The notes below the pieces were generated by a model that was not told where the DNA came from, made no database searches, and saw only the letters and a program-made list of their open reading frames with translations. Of a stretch of DNA of 64,000 bases, positions 24,501 through 35,484 are shown piece after piece. Origin of the DNA: Eleginops maclovinus (taxonomy: Eukaryota; Chordata; Actinopteri; Perciformes; Eleginopidae); assembly GCF_036324505.1 (NCBI RefSeq), contig NC_086360.1, forward strand, positions 8,414,293 to 8,478,292. Direction: 5' to 3'. A program made the position numbers and the translations under genes. The first letter of the stretch is position 1; each line of letters opens with the position of its first letter.

Positions 24501-27500
24501 CTTATTTAACCGGTCTGTGGGAGCCAGAATTCTTGTTGGGGATCAAATACTTATTTCTGTCACTGTAACAAAATCAGGGGGTGGGCAGTATTGCATTTGA
24601 CTCTTGCATCAGTGTGAATCACTGTGTGTTGCCTCAATTGATTAGCCAACACATGTTAATCAGTATGATTTATCTGAAGTCATTTGATGGAAATTTCCAG
24701 ACATTTTTCTGTGTTCTCCATCAGTTGACTTTAATTCGTCACACAAGCAGTATCGGAAAGAAATCCTTACAAGTAAAGAAATGCCAATAAATACACTTCT
24801 ACATATAAAATACAGTTGTCCCCCTGGAGAGCACTGAGACATTTTGCTCTTGTCAGAACTTGTATTACTGGATCCGGTTCAAGATCCGATCTTTTGCTTT
24901 TCTGGTTCTAGCCTGTAGCAACCCTTGTGTTTCCACCGCTCAGAGGCCGAGTGGAGCTCAAGTGGAGCAGCGTCATTGCATCATCGTATGCACCATGACG
25001 CTGAAGTTGGCATCCGATTCAGAGCTTCCGATTTGGCAGTTAAGGGGAAAGTTAAGGGATATTTCATTTACAGCGTGAGCGACCAATCCTCCGTTTTTTG
25101 AACCTCTTAAATCGCTGCATAGCCGATTTATTTGTACACGATGATCCCAGAGAGTCTAAACATTCTTTATAACACAGTTTTGGATTTGTGAAAGCTTTAT
25201 TCTATTTGAGAAAATACAAAAAAGGGAGATTTCACTGCTTTTTTCACATCCAGACCACATTAGACCAGGTCCTGATCTATAATACTACTAGACTTTTTAT
25301 CAGGTCAGTTGAGTTTAGAAGCTCTTCTAAACGCACTTGTTAATATTGTACGAATAGTCCCAGGGATTAGAACATGTGTAATCATAAAGTCATAAATCTG
25401 TTTCTGAGCATAATGAGCTCTCCAGTAACAGTTAGTTTGTGTTTAAAAACCAGAGCCCTGTGAAGCATTACTTCCGCACTTACCATTTACTTTAAAACGC
25501 TCAAGTGTGTTTTTAGAAAACAAGGGAATTTCAACTGTCCTTCACTGCATAGTTCAGTTTGTTATATTATTCCTGACAGCTTGATCTGTTGGCATGTGAA
25601 CATGTTAAGTGTCTTTGCTTTTGTTTCATTGTAGCCAGTGGACGAGCTGCGGACTGTGGTGTTTGAGATTCTGAAGAGGAAGGACGAGATCCAAGGTAGT
25701 TGGCCAACGAGAATCGTTTGTAACTGCTCTGTGTTTTCCACCCTTTATATTATTCCTCATCAGCATATCATTGTCTCGTACGTTCCATATGTTGTGCCAC
25801 GCTCATTTCCCCCATGCCGCACGGCCAAAAAGAGAGTTTTTTCATGTAATTTGGTTTCATGATGGTGCGACTTGGGAAACAAAAGTGTTATTTATTGTAT
25901 TGTTACCTTTAAGATAAGATAAGAATTACCATATTAATCCCAACTAGGAAATGGTATGTTGATATAGCCATTAGCCGAACACATCTGTTAGTACAGCAAA
26001 GTACAATTGTGATCTCCTGCTACATTATGAACCATCCAGGACTCTCAGGTCCTCTGGGACGGCTCAACTGTCTGTCCCCAGAGTCAGATCTAAACATGGA
26101 GAAGCAGCGTTCGGTTATTATGCTCCAAATATCTGGAACAAACTCCCAGAACCCTGCAGGTCCGCTGCTACTCTTACTACTTTTAAATCCAGGCTGAAAA
26201 CATTTCTTTTTGCCAGGTATGTTTACACATACAAGGAATTTGATTTGGTGTCTGCTGGTGCAAACACAAACAATCTGAGAGATATGTTGTAAAAGTAGGT
26301 CAGAAATATAAGGAAAATTAAAAGAAATCTTTGTAAGAAACTATTTAACATTAAAAAATGAAATGATAAAGACAAGTATTAACAAGTCTTTTCAATGTAT
26401 GTTACAAAGCAAGAACCGTAACAGCCAATGAAAATATGACAATTAAAGTGGAGGTCTGTGCAGACGTGTGCAAGAATGTGCAAAATGCAGTCAGCTAAGC
26501 ATGGCTCACTGTTGATACATTGAAGAAAAGATGTTCACATGATGTGCATTAATGTGATGCATCATGTTTCACAACAATCAGTGTGACTTTGCTTTAGTAG
26601 GTCTAAAAAACCGTCGGACAACTCAGTGTATTGTTAAAAAAAAAAGGTCCTATCACTTTTAAGGACAACCCCACAAATACAAATCTAATTCATACACTTT
26701 TGCATTCATTTTTAAATGAGTTTACCTCACATTTTCATATTTTTTTCAGCATCTGAAGCGAATGAGCGAGAGGAGAACCAAATTCCAACAAACGATGGCA
26801 CTCCTGAGAGTATTGACATCCCGATGACTCCTAAACCCGTCAGAGCCATTATCTGCGGAGAGAAAGGAGACTCGTCTGTGGTCAAGTACAAGATCACAGC
26901 AACGCCTGGGTATGAGGGAATCATTATTTAGACTCAAAAACAAAGTGTATACATGCAGGCAACTCTGTCACAAGTGTTTCTGCTTTGTTGTTGTTTACTC
27001 TGTAATATCCTTGTTGTAGGCCGGCCCAGATATCAGCATCACAGCAGCGTCCTCAACAAATAGCAATGGGACACTTTTTAATTCATTTTTTAACACTGCA
27101 GCCCCATGGCTGCACGTCGCCCCCGCTAAGCTGAAGGCGACCCACGTTTAGAAGTATCAGTCAGTCACGTGTGGAGGAAATGTACCAATAGAAACTAACA
27201 AATAATAATACAATGGTGAGGAAACCTTTCCGTTGTACTGAAATGAAGACTCTTAAATAAGACTGTCTTTTAAGGACTTTATTCTTGCAAGAAGGTAACA
27301 ATGGTACAGTGTGTGCAGCAGACTGCAGCGCGAGACAAAGATAAGGAGGTCTGCCGTGTGTCTTATATTCACATTTTCTGGTAAAAGAAGATGTATTGGA
27401 TTGTTTAAGTTAAGATGTACCTTTATTAATCCCTGTGGGGAAATTCAGGAGTTTAAGCAGCAACAGAAAAAGAGTGAAAAACAGGGCAGTGTGGTTCACC

Positions 27501-30500
27501 CAGGATAATAAAACAAAACAAATGAAGGACTTCAGTGAACATATATACACTTTGTATCCGGATTGGTCATATATTTACATTGATTGATACGGGTAAATAT
27601 TATTGTGCAAAAGTGCAGTCTTGATGTGCAGTCCGGGTTATTGTCAGTGAGTCACATGGTTAACCCCTTGTTGTGCAGCCTGATGGCTACAGGCACAAAG
27701 GAGTTTCCCAGGCGCTTAGTGCTGTGCCGAGGTGGGATGCGTCTGTGGCTGAACGTACTCCTCATCTTCACTAGCTCTGCATGGAGGGGGTGGGAGGGGT
27801 TGTCCAGGATACGGTCCAGTTTCCTCCTCGTCCTCACCTCAGCCACCTCCTCCAGATTGTCCAGTTTAACTCCAACTACAGAGCTAGCCTTCCTCACGAG
27901 CTTGTTCAGCCTGTCAGCATGCCTTTTGTTGGTGTTTCCCCCCCAGCACACCACGGCAAAGAAGAGCACACTGTCCCCCACAGACTGGTAGAAGGACTGC
28001 AGTAGCCTCATGCACACGTTGAAGGACCTGAGCCTCCTGAGGAAGAACAGCTTGCTCTGTCCCTTCCTGAAGAGAGCATTAGTGTTGTCACTCCAGTCCA
28101 GTTCAAGTGCACTCCCAGGAACTTGTGGGTGTTCACCACCTCCACCTCCTCCCCCCTGATGGTGATGGGGGTTAGAAACCTCTTCGTGCTCTGCCTGAAG
28201 TCCACCACCAGCTCCTTAGTCTTGCTGATGTTGAGCTGGAGGTGGTTGTTGTCACACCAGCCTAAGAAGTTCTCCACCAGGGCCCTGTACTCACACCTGC
28301 TAGCAACAAGAGAGACAACATGTCTACTTTCCTCAAAATTAGGAGTCCATAAACCTAAAAAATAACCTGTCCATAGTTGTTTAAGACTCACGTGGGTTTG
28401 GACATTTCACTTCCTGTCAGACATCGTGTTAGAGAACAGCTTTAATTAAAACACATGATAAACTTTCAATGCTCACTTTAAAATAAGAAAATATTCCATT
28501 ACACTGGCACAGGAGCTCTGGACATTCCCAAGTGGAGCATTTACTGAACTCTTCTATGAAAAATCACTTCAGTTTGTGTTAACCACAAATTCTTTTTCAG
28601 GATTATAACCAAAATAACTTTTACCTCAAGACAAAGATATTATGTGCTAAGCCATTTCTAGGTTTGAGGACTCCACCGCCCTTGTTCTCACCCCTACTCC
28701 CTGGTGCTGAGACATGCCTCTTCTTGCCCCATTCTGACACCTCCATGGTAGAGCAGAGTACGTCTGCATGACCGCAGTCTGGAGGAAAGATACCGATACT
28801 GATGATTTATTGTGAAAGCACGGGTTTTCTCACCTCTGTTTGCAGAGCTGGCTACGTCACTCGAAAAGAGAAAACATCAGAAAAATGACTTGGGAGCACT
28901 TCACCTTAAACACAATGGTTGTTTGCGCAATTATTGCACAACAAGTAAGGGATAATGTGCATCGAAGTGGTCATTGAAAAAAGAGAAACACAAGATCAAG
29001 ATCCCCTCCTTTTTCAACAATGAGGGGCTCGCTGCACATTATCCGGCTTATTACACGGCCAAATACTAAACAAACTAATGACTAACTTGACTTATTTTAA
29101 CTTATTTAAACTATGCCAATTTATTAATTCAGCTATTTCAAAGTGTTTGCAAATTTGCAGAAAGTGGGTTGGGTGTGCTGTATTTATTAATAATAATAAT
29201 TGTATTTTATAAGCGCTTTTACAGGTGCTCAAATTCACTTTAGAAAGGTACATAAAAAGAAAGACAACAAATAAATAAAGTACAAGTCACATTAAAATCA
29301 AATGATGTAACAACAATCACAAATTAAAAGCCAGTTTGAAGAGGCGAGTTTTTATGAGTTTCCTGAAGGTAAGGAGTGAACTGGGGCACATTGAATAGTT
29401 TTTTAGCAAATCTGATACAAGCTACATTTGTGTTGTCTTGTGTGTTGATTTTGTCAATTTGGAAAATAATGGAAAACATTTTTGGCACGTTTTTTATCTG
29501 ATGAATCAATAAATCATAGAAATAATGTACAGATTAATCGATTATCAAAATAATGTTTAGTTGCACCTCAAGTGAATAATATGCAGACTTGGAAAAGGCT
29601 GATTCTGGGCCAGCATAATCTTGTGTGGCTTCACAAGATCAGAACAAAATATACCCTTAATCGTCCCGAACGATAACTCAAATAAAACTCCCAATTTTTT
29701 TATTGGTGTTTGATGTTTTCAAACCATTTTTTTGTGGCATGACTTTTTATTTTGGGAGTAAATAAATGTTTCACCATGTGTTTTAGGAGCTTAGGGGTCC
29801 TTGATATCATATCAATTTTAAAATGTGCCCCCCCCCCCCCATCTTTCAACTTTGTTGACAGGGTGCGCTCCAGCGTTATCACTCAGAAGTCTAACTGCGG
29901 TTATCATACCACTTCACAACATGCAATGTGTTTTGGGGACATGATTTCATCACTTTTTCAATACACCCTGCCATTCTGGGTAAGGATTGTATGATGGATT
30001 GTGGACTGTTCTCCACCGATATAGGCTTAGATTACCAACTTCGGCTACATCTTCATGTTCCTCTTCATTGACAGACTTATTGTCATTTTGAATAGAGATG
30101 CATTCTCCTAATAGAACACAGGAAGCACAAATAGAAACACACATTTGAATGTGTTGCCTAACACAGTCTACTATTCACCATAGTTATCTGACATCAGGCT
30201 TTGATCTTTGAACACGACTGTCAATCGTTAACTAAATCAACCCAAGTTAGCATCGGGAAGTGCGCCAAAGTTTCAGTCACAGTCAAAACTTCTCTGAATT
30301 TTTCTAGTTTACATTTTTCCTTCCGCTAATAGGCTTGCCAAATAAACACACTAGTACTCTGCTTAATGATACTGTATTACCCCTAACCTAACAATTTTCA
30401 AACCTGATTCAGGGATCCACTCTTCCTGACTATCTTGACCTTCACTGTCACTCCTATCAAGCTCACTGTCCTCACTGTCAGACGGAATAGCCCTAACAGC

Positions 30501-31290
30501 CTGATCGTGTCCCTTCTGCCCATAAAAGGTTTTGGTGTCCATTTCCTGTAAATATCAGTAGATAGTAAAGTAAAAACATGGACTAGGTTTATAATTTTAC
30601 AGCTGAGCACATTTGCACTCTTGCATGATACTGCCTGGAAAAAAGTGGTCTAATGGCACAGTGTTGCCCTGAGGCAACGAACATAAAAACATGGTTTTAG
30701 CAAATTAATAAATACATAAGTCTTTAAACAATCAAATATACTTCTTTATATCTTCATGCACAAACATATCTGGTGACATTGTATATATTTTAAAATATTT
30801 AAAGGGCCAGTCTGAGGTCGAAAAAAGTGGTTTGTTGACTGAGGGCAACAGTACGCTATAGAGGGTTACAATCTGATGTTTATAAGGTGCTTGGTTTATG
30901 AAACATTTCCTGTGAATTGAAAAAACGTTATAATGAAATGCACTGAAACTTCAGGGTTTTTCTTTTTTCTTCAGTGGCCCGCCAAGCCAGCAGACAGAAA
31001 CCAGACGGGTGAACGGCCAGGAGGTTCGCTTCTTCACTCCAGTAAGACGCTCGGTGCGAATCGAGAGATCCTCACTCCGATACCCGGCTTCTCTCCAGGA
31101 ACATGACCTCTGTGTGGCCTCCTACACCGACCTGATCTCAGAGGAGGAAGGAGAGAGGAGTGAAGAGCAGAAGGGAGGGGAATCCAGCCCGTCAGCCGAC
31201 GACACGCCACTATACGTCTACAGACAGAACGAGGCGCTTAGAGACAAAGTGTTCGTCAAGTTGGTCTACGATGAAGACGTTTCGCTTTAG
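8362..31290 (+). CDS. ckap2l: Cytoskeleton-associated protein 2-like (Radmis), nine coding exons
   Basis: This is a mitotic spindle and spindle-pole protein. Coding exons are 8362-8401, 9711-9777, 9862-9913, 10086-11254, 14424-14619, 23172-23327, 25635-25695, 26750-26909 and 30975-31290. The phases fit at every junction and give 738 aa, close to mammalian CKAP2L. Exon 2 encodes the conserved [17 protein letters not shown] segment. A KEN box (K58-E-N60) opens exon 4; in this family it directs APC/C-Cdh1 degradation. The rest of exon 4 is a long, basic, Ser/Thr-rich disordered region. Exons 5-9 form the CKAP2 C-terminal domain. Intron 6 uses a GC donor (GAG|GCAAGT). The last exon ends at TAG 31288-31290. 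Introns 4, 5, 6 and 8 hold most of the transposons. Adjacency to il1b matches mammals. Confidence 0.93.
9312..9505. mobile_element. Small MITE, copy 1 (ckap2l intron 1)
   Basis: The sequence starts with CAGCTCCGGAA and is clearly related, in the same orientation, to 33032-33253. Shared blocks include the TCTTTATCTCTACA and GTCAGTAGTTTATA segments. The right terminus is not clear here because it runs into a TA microsatellite. Confidence 0.6.
9534..9573. repeat. (TA)n microsatellite
   Basis: About 20 TA dinucleotides lie in ckap2l intron 1. Confidence 0.95.
11490..13092 (-). mobile_element. Tc1-like transposon, copy A (ckap2l intron 4)
   Basis: This is a 1603-bp element flanked by TA on both sides (11488-11489 and 13093-13094). 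Its long terminal inverted repeats start CAGTGGGGCAAAAAAGTA. The TIR, TA target and single transposase gene identify the Tc1/mariner superfamily. It is the same family as the element at 31479-32928. Confidence 0.93.
11705..12728 (-). pseudogene. Tc1 transposase, copy A, inactivated by a nonsense codon
   Basis: Reading from ATG at 12728 the frame hits TAA after 13 codons (near 12687). From the next in-frame Met (12625) it continues open for about 307 residues to the normal C-terminus. Visible catalytic residues, numbered in that open part, are D120 in WSDET, D211 in QHDND and E246 in NPIENLW (DD34E spacing). The N-terminal helix-turn-helix is split by the stop. Everything else looks full length for the family (about 340 aa). 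It is dead by a single early change unless internal initiation suffices, which is unlikely because the DNA-binding domain would be cut. Confidence 0.88.
13452..13850. mobile_element. Non-autonomous hAT element (399 bp)
   Basis: Terminal inverted repeats are CAGGGTCGTCCAAAC on the left and its inverted partner ending GTTTGGACACCTCTG on the right. The flanking 8-mers CTGTAGAC (13444-13451) and CTGTGGAC (13851-13858) are an 8-bp target duplication with one substitution. There is no coding content. It lies in ckap2l intron 4. Confidence 0.8.
13945..14185. mobile_element. Non-autonomous hAT-type MITE (241 bp)
   Basis: It is bounded by TAGGGCTGTCAA and TTGACAGCTCTA, with a perfect 8-bp target duplication ACCTCCAT at 13937-13944 and 14186-14193. 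It carries no gene. It lies 238 bp upstream of ckap2l exon 5. Confidence 0.85.
16551..17047. mobile_element. Tigger/pogo-type MITE (497 bp) in the hAT transposase intron
   Basis: Inverted termini are CAGTGGAAACCGCTTATAGT on the left and the matching ATAAGCGGTTTCCACTG on the right, with TA on each side (16549-16550 and 17048-17049). Internal copies of ATAAGCGGTTGATTACTA occur near both ends. It has no coding capacity. Confidence 0.8.
18916..21124 (-). CDS. pogo-type DDD transposase with C-terminal PHD-like finger (two exons)
   Basis: Exon 1 is 21124-20828 (99 codons) and exon 2 is 20640-18916. They are joined by a GTAAGC donor and a TTTTCTCAG acceptor, giving an uninterrupted 673-aa protein. 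The N-terminus has a psq-type helix-turn-helix ([16 protein letters not shown], residues 34-49). The catalytic core shows D186 in NMDETG, D295 in LILDNHSSH and D331 in [10 protein letters not shown]; the last two are spaced as DD35D, as in pogo/Tigger. A Ser/Val/Pro repeat follows. The last 50 residues form a C4HC3 finger (CIVC, CLMC, H, C, CHNC) like a PHD domain. Related fish loci are usually annotated as tigger-derived proteins. It may still be active, or only recently lost. Confidence 0.88.
19411..19644. repeat. 39-bp coding minisatellite (six units)
   Basis: Units starting GGCAGGAACT recur exactly every 39 bp at 19411, 19450, 19489, 19528, 19567 and 19606. On the minus strand they encode a 13-residue repeat of the [11 protein letters not shown] type between the catalytic domain and the C-terminal finger of the pogo transposase. 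The period is a multiple of three, so the frame is kept. Confidence 0.92.
21175..21400. repeat. Simple-sequence tract (CTCA/CA and TA-rich)
   Basis: CTCT, CTCA and CACA runs at 21177-21215 are followed by long TA-rich sequence to about 21400. This is upstream of the pogo transposase start. Open frames read through it are low-complexity artefacts. Confidence 0.8.
22464..23150 (-). mobile_element. LINE 3' fragment (L2/Rex1-like), copy 1
   Basis: The minus strand encodes the C-terminus of a LINE polyprotein ([23 protein letters not shown]..., then LRSSGTAQL and APNIWNKL). It ends in a 3'UTR with an AAACTTGCCTTGCC tail at 22464-22500. It abuts ckap2l exon 6, only about 20 bp from the acceptor. 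Closely related fragments lie at 26013-26217 and 61808-62450. Confidence 0.8.
23000..25083 (+). repeat. Inverted duplication, proximal arm (contains ckap2l exon 6)
   Basis: This arm matches the reverse complement of 54330-61960 once later insertions are removed. It contains the LINE end, ckap2l exon 6, a Tc1-like element and part of ckap2l intron 6. Matching landmarks are the exon itself, the Tc1 TIRs, CTGGATCCGGTTCAAGATCC (24869) and AAGTTAAGGGATATTTC (25056). The proximal copy lacks the two large insertions seen in the distal arm, and so shows both empty sites. Confidence 0.9.
23436..24565 (-). mobile_element. Tc1-like transposon, second family, internally deleted copy (ckap2l intron 6)
   Basis: It is TA-flanked (23434-23435 and 24566-24567) with termini starting CAGTGAAGGAAATAAGTA and CAGTGACAGAAATAAGTA. 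Transposase remnants on the minus strand carry the DNDPEHTA and [11 protein letters not shown] motifs. Compared with the inverted copy at 59942-61505 it lacks about 150 bp in the right TIR region and about 270 bp at the start of the catalytic domain, so it cannot be autonomous. Confidence 0.9.
26013..26217 (+). mobile_element. LINE 3' fragment (L2/Rex1-like), copy 2 (ckap2l intron 7)
   Basis: The segment AACCATCCAGGACTCTCAGG and the following roughly 190 bp closely match the coding end of the LINE at 22464-23150, in the opposite orientation. It is truncated at both ends; a TAAGATAAGATAAG tract at 25912 may be part of another LINE tail. Confidence 0.8.
27408..28400 (-). mobile_element. LINE fragment (reverse transcriptase C-terminus), ckap2l intron 8
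   Basis: The minus-strand translation in two broken frames contains [28 protein letters not shown] and [16 protein letters not shown], typical of the region after the LINE reverse transcriptase core. The 3' end is the CTTTATTAATCCCTGTGGGG sequence at 27420. Frameshifts near 28015 and 28100 show it is dead. The same general family as 37525-38200. Confidence 0.82.
29828..29842. repeat. Poly-C tract
   Basis: A run of about 13 C residues lies in ckap2l intron 8. It is a likely site of sequencing or length error. Confidence 0.85.
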
Positions 31291-31451
31291 CCGCTGACTT
31301 CAAACCCCAACGGTTTGCATTTGATGGAATACTCATATGTTAAGCATTTGTCTCTTGACGGGGTGTAAAGTAAAATGTGTGTGCATTATTTTGTGTTTTC
31401 AGATTCCAACCTTTCTGAGTTTTAACTTATGTGGTGTAAATAGAAATGTAA

Positions 31452-31457
31452 AATAAA
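31452..31457 (+). terminator. ckap2l: ckap2l poly(A) signal
   Basis: AATAAA lies 162 bp after the stop codon. The Tc1 copy B starts at 31479, 22 bp later, so cleavage would fall at or inside the transposon terminal repeat. Confidence 0.75.
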
Positions 31458-31478
31458 TGTCTTTTTAAAAAATATATA

Positions 31479-32928
31479 CAGTGGGGCAAAAAAGTATTTA
31501 GTCAGCCACCAATTGTGCAAGTTCTCCCATTTAAAAAGATGAGAGAGGCCTGTAATTTTTATCATAGGTATACCTCAACTATGAGAGACAGAATGAGAAA
31601 AAAAATCCAGGTTTCCACACACTGTTGCTGGTATTTTGGCCCATTCCTCCATGCAGATCTCCTCTAAAGCAGTGATGTTTTGGGGCTGTCGCTGGGCAAC
31701 ACGGACTTTCAACTCCCTCCAAAGATTTTCTAAGGGGTTGAGATCTGGAGACTGGCTAGGCCACTCCAGGACCTTGAAATGCTTCTTACGAAGCCACTCC
31801 TTCGTTGCCCTGGCGGTGTGTTTGGGATCATTGTCATGCTGAAAGACCCAGCCACGCTTCATCTTCAGTGCCCTTGCTGATGGAAGGAGGTTTTCACTCA
31901 AAATCTCACGATACATGGCCCCATTCATTCTTTCCTTTACACGGATCAGTCGTCCTGGTCCCTTTGCAGAAAAACAGCCCCAAAGCATGATGTTTCCACC
32001 CCCATGCTTCACAGTAGGTATGGTGTTCTTTGGATGCAACTCTGCATTCTTTCTCCTCCAAACACGATGAGTTGAGTTTTTACCAAAAAGTTCTATTTTG
32101 GTTTCATCTGACCATATGACATTCTCCCAATCCTCTTCTGGATCATCCAAATGCCCTCTAGCAAACTTCAGACGGGCCTGGACACGTACTGGCTTAAGCA
32201 GCGGTACACGTCTGGAACTGCAGGATTTAAGTCCCTGGCGGCGTAGTGTGTTACTGATGGTAGCCTCTGTTACTTTGGTCCCAGCTCTCTGCAGGTCATT
32301 CACTAGGTCCCCCCGTGTGGTTCTGGGATTTTTGCTCACCGTTCTTGTGATCATTTTGACCCCACGGGGTGAGATCTTGCGTGGAGCCCCAGATCGAGGG
32401 AGATTAGCAGTGGTCTTGTATGTCTTCCATTTTCTAATAATTGCTCCCACAGTTGATTTCTTCACACCAAGCTGCTTACCTATTGCAGATTCAGTTTTCC
32501 CAGCCTGGTGCAGGTCTACAATTTTGTCTGGTCTCCTTTGACAGCTCTTTGGTCTTGGCCATAGTGGAGTTTGGAGTATGACTGTTTGAGGTTGTGGACA
32601 GGTGTCTTTTATACTGATAACGACTTCAAGAAGGTGCCATTAATACAGGTAACGAGTGGAGGACAGAGGAGCCTCTTAAAGAAGAAGTTACAGGTCTGTG
32701 AGAGCCAGAAATCTTGCTTGTTTGTAGGTGACCAAATACTTATTTTACCGAGGAATTTACCAATTAATTCATTAAAAATCCTACAACGTGATTTCCTGGA
32801 TTGTTTTTTCTCATTCTGTCTCTCATAGTTGAGGTATACCTATGATAAAAATTACAGGCCTCTCTCATCTTTTTAAATGGGAGAACTTGCACAATTGGTG
32901 GCTGACTAAATACTTTTTTGCCCCACTG
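31479..32928 (-). mobile_element. Tc1-like transposon, copy B (just after ckap2l)
   Basis: This is the same family as 11490-13092, with identical-looking TIRs and TA flanks (31477-31478 and 32929-32930). It is about 150 bp shorter because a block next to the left TIR, covering the C-terminal codons of the transposase, is missing. Confidence 0.92.
31575..32563 (-). pseudogene. Tc1 transposase, copy B, broken at both ends
   Basis: Relative to copy A there is a 2-bp deletion about 12 codons after the ATG at 32563. The C-terminal 25 or so residues are replaced by read-through into the terminal repeat. Catalytic motifs WSDET, QHDND and ENLWRELK are still present, so the core is otherwise intact. 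The two copies carry different lesions and must have decayed independently. Confidence 0.88.
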
Positions 32929-33031
32929 TATATAAATACACTTTGTTTTTTGAATCCAGACACTCACACTCGTGGAAAACCAGTGCTTGTTGTTGTGCTG
33001 TTTAACTACATCATAGCTGGACCTGAATCTA

Positions 33032-33253
33032 CAGCTCCGGAACAAATGGAGACCGCTCCAAATCTTTCTTAAATCTTTATCTCTACATCGATGTCAGCCA
33101 TTCCAGAGTCTGTTGAATTTCAACACAGAAATGTTGTCAGTAGTTTATAGAATACAATGAAAGAAATGCATTTAACTCAAACACATACCTATAAATAATA
33201 AAACCAGAGAAACTGATCATGCAGCAGTGGTCTCTTCATGTCTTCCGGAGCTG
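33032..33253. mobile_element. Small MITE, copy 2 (222 bp)
   Basis: It is bounded by CAGCTCCGGAA and its inverse TTCCGGAGCTG. The left flank is TA and the right flank is TG (one change from TA). It is the same family as 9312-9505, with no coding content. Confidence 0.75.
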
Positions 33254-33360
33254 TGTCAGATGTGTAAAAATCCAGTGAGCACTAAACCACTGTAGGTAAT
33301 TAAGGGACATCCACCTAAAAGTCATTATTTTATTTTAAAACATAATAATGCAGTATTAAA

Positions 33361-33540
33361 GACTTTTATATAACCACTGGCTTTTTGCCTTTAATAAGAT
33401 AGGACGGTGGAGAGTGACAGGTAAGTGGGAGAGAGAGTCGGGGTGGGATCCGGAAAGGACCACGGGTCGGGAATCGAACCCGCGTCGCCGGCGTACCGTG
33501 CAGGTGCCCAAGCCAGTTGCGCCACGGCCGGGGCCTCGTT
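33361..33540 (-). mobile_element. tRNA-derived SINE
   Basis: On the minus strand a tRNA-like head has an A-box-like TGGCGCAACTGG and a B-box GGGTTCGATTCCC. It is followed by a CT-rich body and a TATTAAAGGCAAAAAGCC tail typical of fish SINEs. It is a retroposed copy, not a tRNA gene. From 33540 to about 34700 I see no gene; short repeated CGGAGATT motifs occur at 33800-33850. Confidence 0.75.
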
Positions 33541-34750
33541 TCCACATTTATACTCTAAATCCAAATGTTCAATATGGGTGTTGTCTCTCTTCCTTTCTCT
33601 GCTAGGCAGGGCCTCGGGGCTTTAACAATGTCTCTGGGTTATACATAAGATGGGCCCTTTGTAATGCGCTTGCCTTCAACCACACACTACTTACTGTATG
33701 TCTTGCAGTAAACCATAAAAACATGTTTTCTTCAGACAGACGCAGGACGAGCTTGCCAGGGACAGGTTTTACAGCAGCAGATTGTAATATAATCTTGATT
33801 ACGGAGATTGCCGAGCACCCACGGAGATTTAACCGCACACACGGAGATTGTCGAGGGTCGGGCTTTAAACTTTTTAGAGCACCCACCGGCAGAAACATAA
33901 ATCGGCGCCTATGAGCAGAGGCACGGTGTCTCACCATATGTCTGACAATTGTCCTTCAGTCTTTTCGGTGTCGGGCATCAGTTAGAAGCTCTGTGTGCTC
34001 CTTGTGTTCCGGTCCTTTGAATCAGCAGAGACTGCACCCATTCCAGTAAGGGTAGGGAGCAATTGCTCAAGTTGGTTTTGGAACTGTGCCAGAACAGTTC
34101 CCCCTTATTTCAAAAACATGACAAACATAAACACACAAGGGGCCTCAGTGTGCCAAGAATAACAAACATGTCATACTTTGTATATTATAAAGTATCCTAT
34201 TAAATAAACTATCTTGGTCTAGTCGTAAACTATAGGATTCTATACACTTATTTCCAACCGCAAATGTGTTTTGTTTGAACATTATGAGCCGGAATGTTAA
34301 TTATTCCATCCTGTATGTCAATACCAAACACAAGTGCGAAATATTGAACACCTTTTAGATTTATTTTTAAACTCAAGGGAGTGATGTTGTACTTTAGCAT
34401 AATCTAACTGGGTTACTTTGTACCTTTGCATCCCTTCTGAACACGCAGTAAGAAAAGGAAAGATTGGAAGAAAAAAAATGACTCCATCCAAGCATAATCT
34501 AATGTCAGCCGTCATACTTTCTAGCTTTTGTTTATTTCAAAAGAGTATGTGTCAATCCAAGGCTATATACGACTAATAAGGGTATGACAAGACCTCATGA
34601 GCAGAATACGTGCGGGTGAATTTCCCCCCAGTAATCATAAATAAAACCTGCAATTTAGCTGCTGTGAGACATTTAATTCGTTGGAAATACTTGTCTTCTT
34701 AGTTTAACTCCATGTATCAGTCCAACCCCTTTGTTGCGTTCTGCGCGCCT

Positions 34751-34780
34751 TGAGTCAGCGAGCACGTCAGGCTATTTAAA
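34751..34780 (+). promoter_or_regulatory. TATA-type promoter with AP-1 site for the IL-1-like gene
   Basis: TGAGTCA (consensus AP-1 site) at 34751-34757 is followed by TATTTAAA at 34773-34780. The predicted start is near 34803, with a non-coding first exon to about 34879 ending at a GTAAGAG donor. A strong TATA box with AP-1 is a common layout for inducible cytokine genes. Confidence 0.6.
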
Positions 34781-35484
34781 GGCAGCTCGGTCCCTGCTGC
34801 TGCATGCGCCGCCTGCTCTTTTCACAACCAGGTCTCTCAACAACTACTCTCCAAGCTTCCCAACACTTTATCAGCGAGGGTAAGAGACTTTTGCATTATT
34901 TCTCCCCATGCACCTTATCATTCATCTTCCTTGTGAAGTATATTTTTTAGCGATTTTTGTGACGATGATGAAGTCTCTGGAGACACCAGCTTGTATATAA
35001 TAAGGTTTATTACAACAGCATAGTATCATACACCAACACGGGCGATACGGGGTTGCATGAGGTAGGCAATAACCCTGTGTGCCCCACTAAGGTGACCTAG
35101 GTCAGTTCCTAGGTGAACCCTAACGTTTTCCAGATGTTGTTTTCCACCCAACATTCCTCTGAGCTCAGGGAGTATCTGCCCTGGTATATCTCCAGATTTA
35201 ATACACCACACTTGCGATACACAGGCTTCAACAGTGCGTGGTGTTATGGCAGCACTGTAGCAAGTTAATGCATGACCTGCTTTGTCATTCTTTGTTGTTT
35301 AAGTAGCTCTTTTTATTGCACTTAGTATTATTATTATCATTATTATTATTATTATTATTGTGTTTTAGTATTAGTATTATGTTTATTGCTTCTGTTGTAA
35401 CTCTGGCACACAAACTTTCTTCTGGATGATTAAAGTCTTCTCTTCTTTTAGCTAAAATAGAAAGAATACAACTGAAGAGGCACC

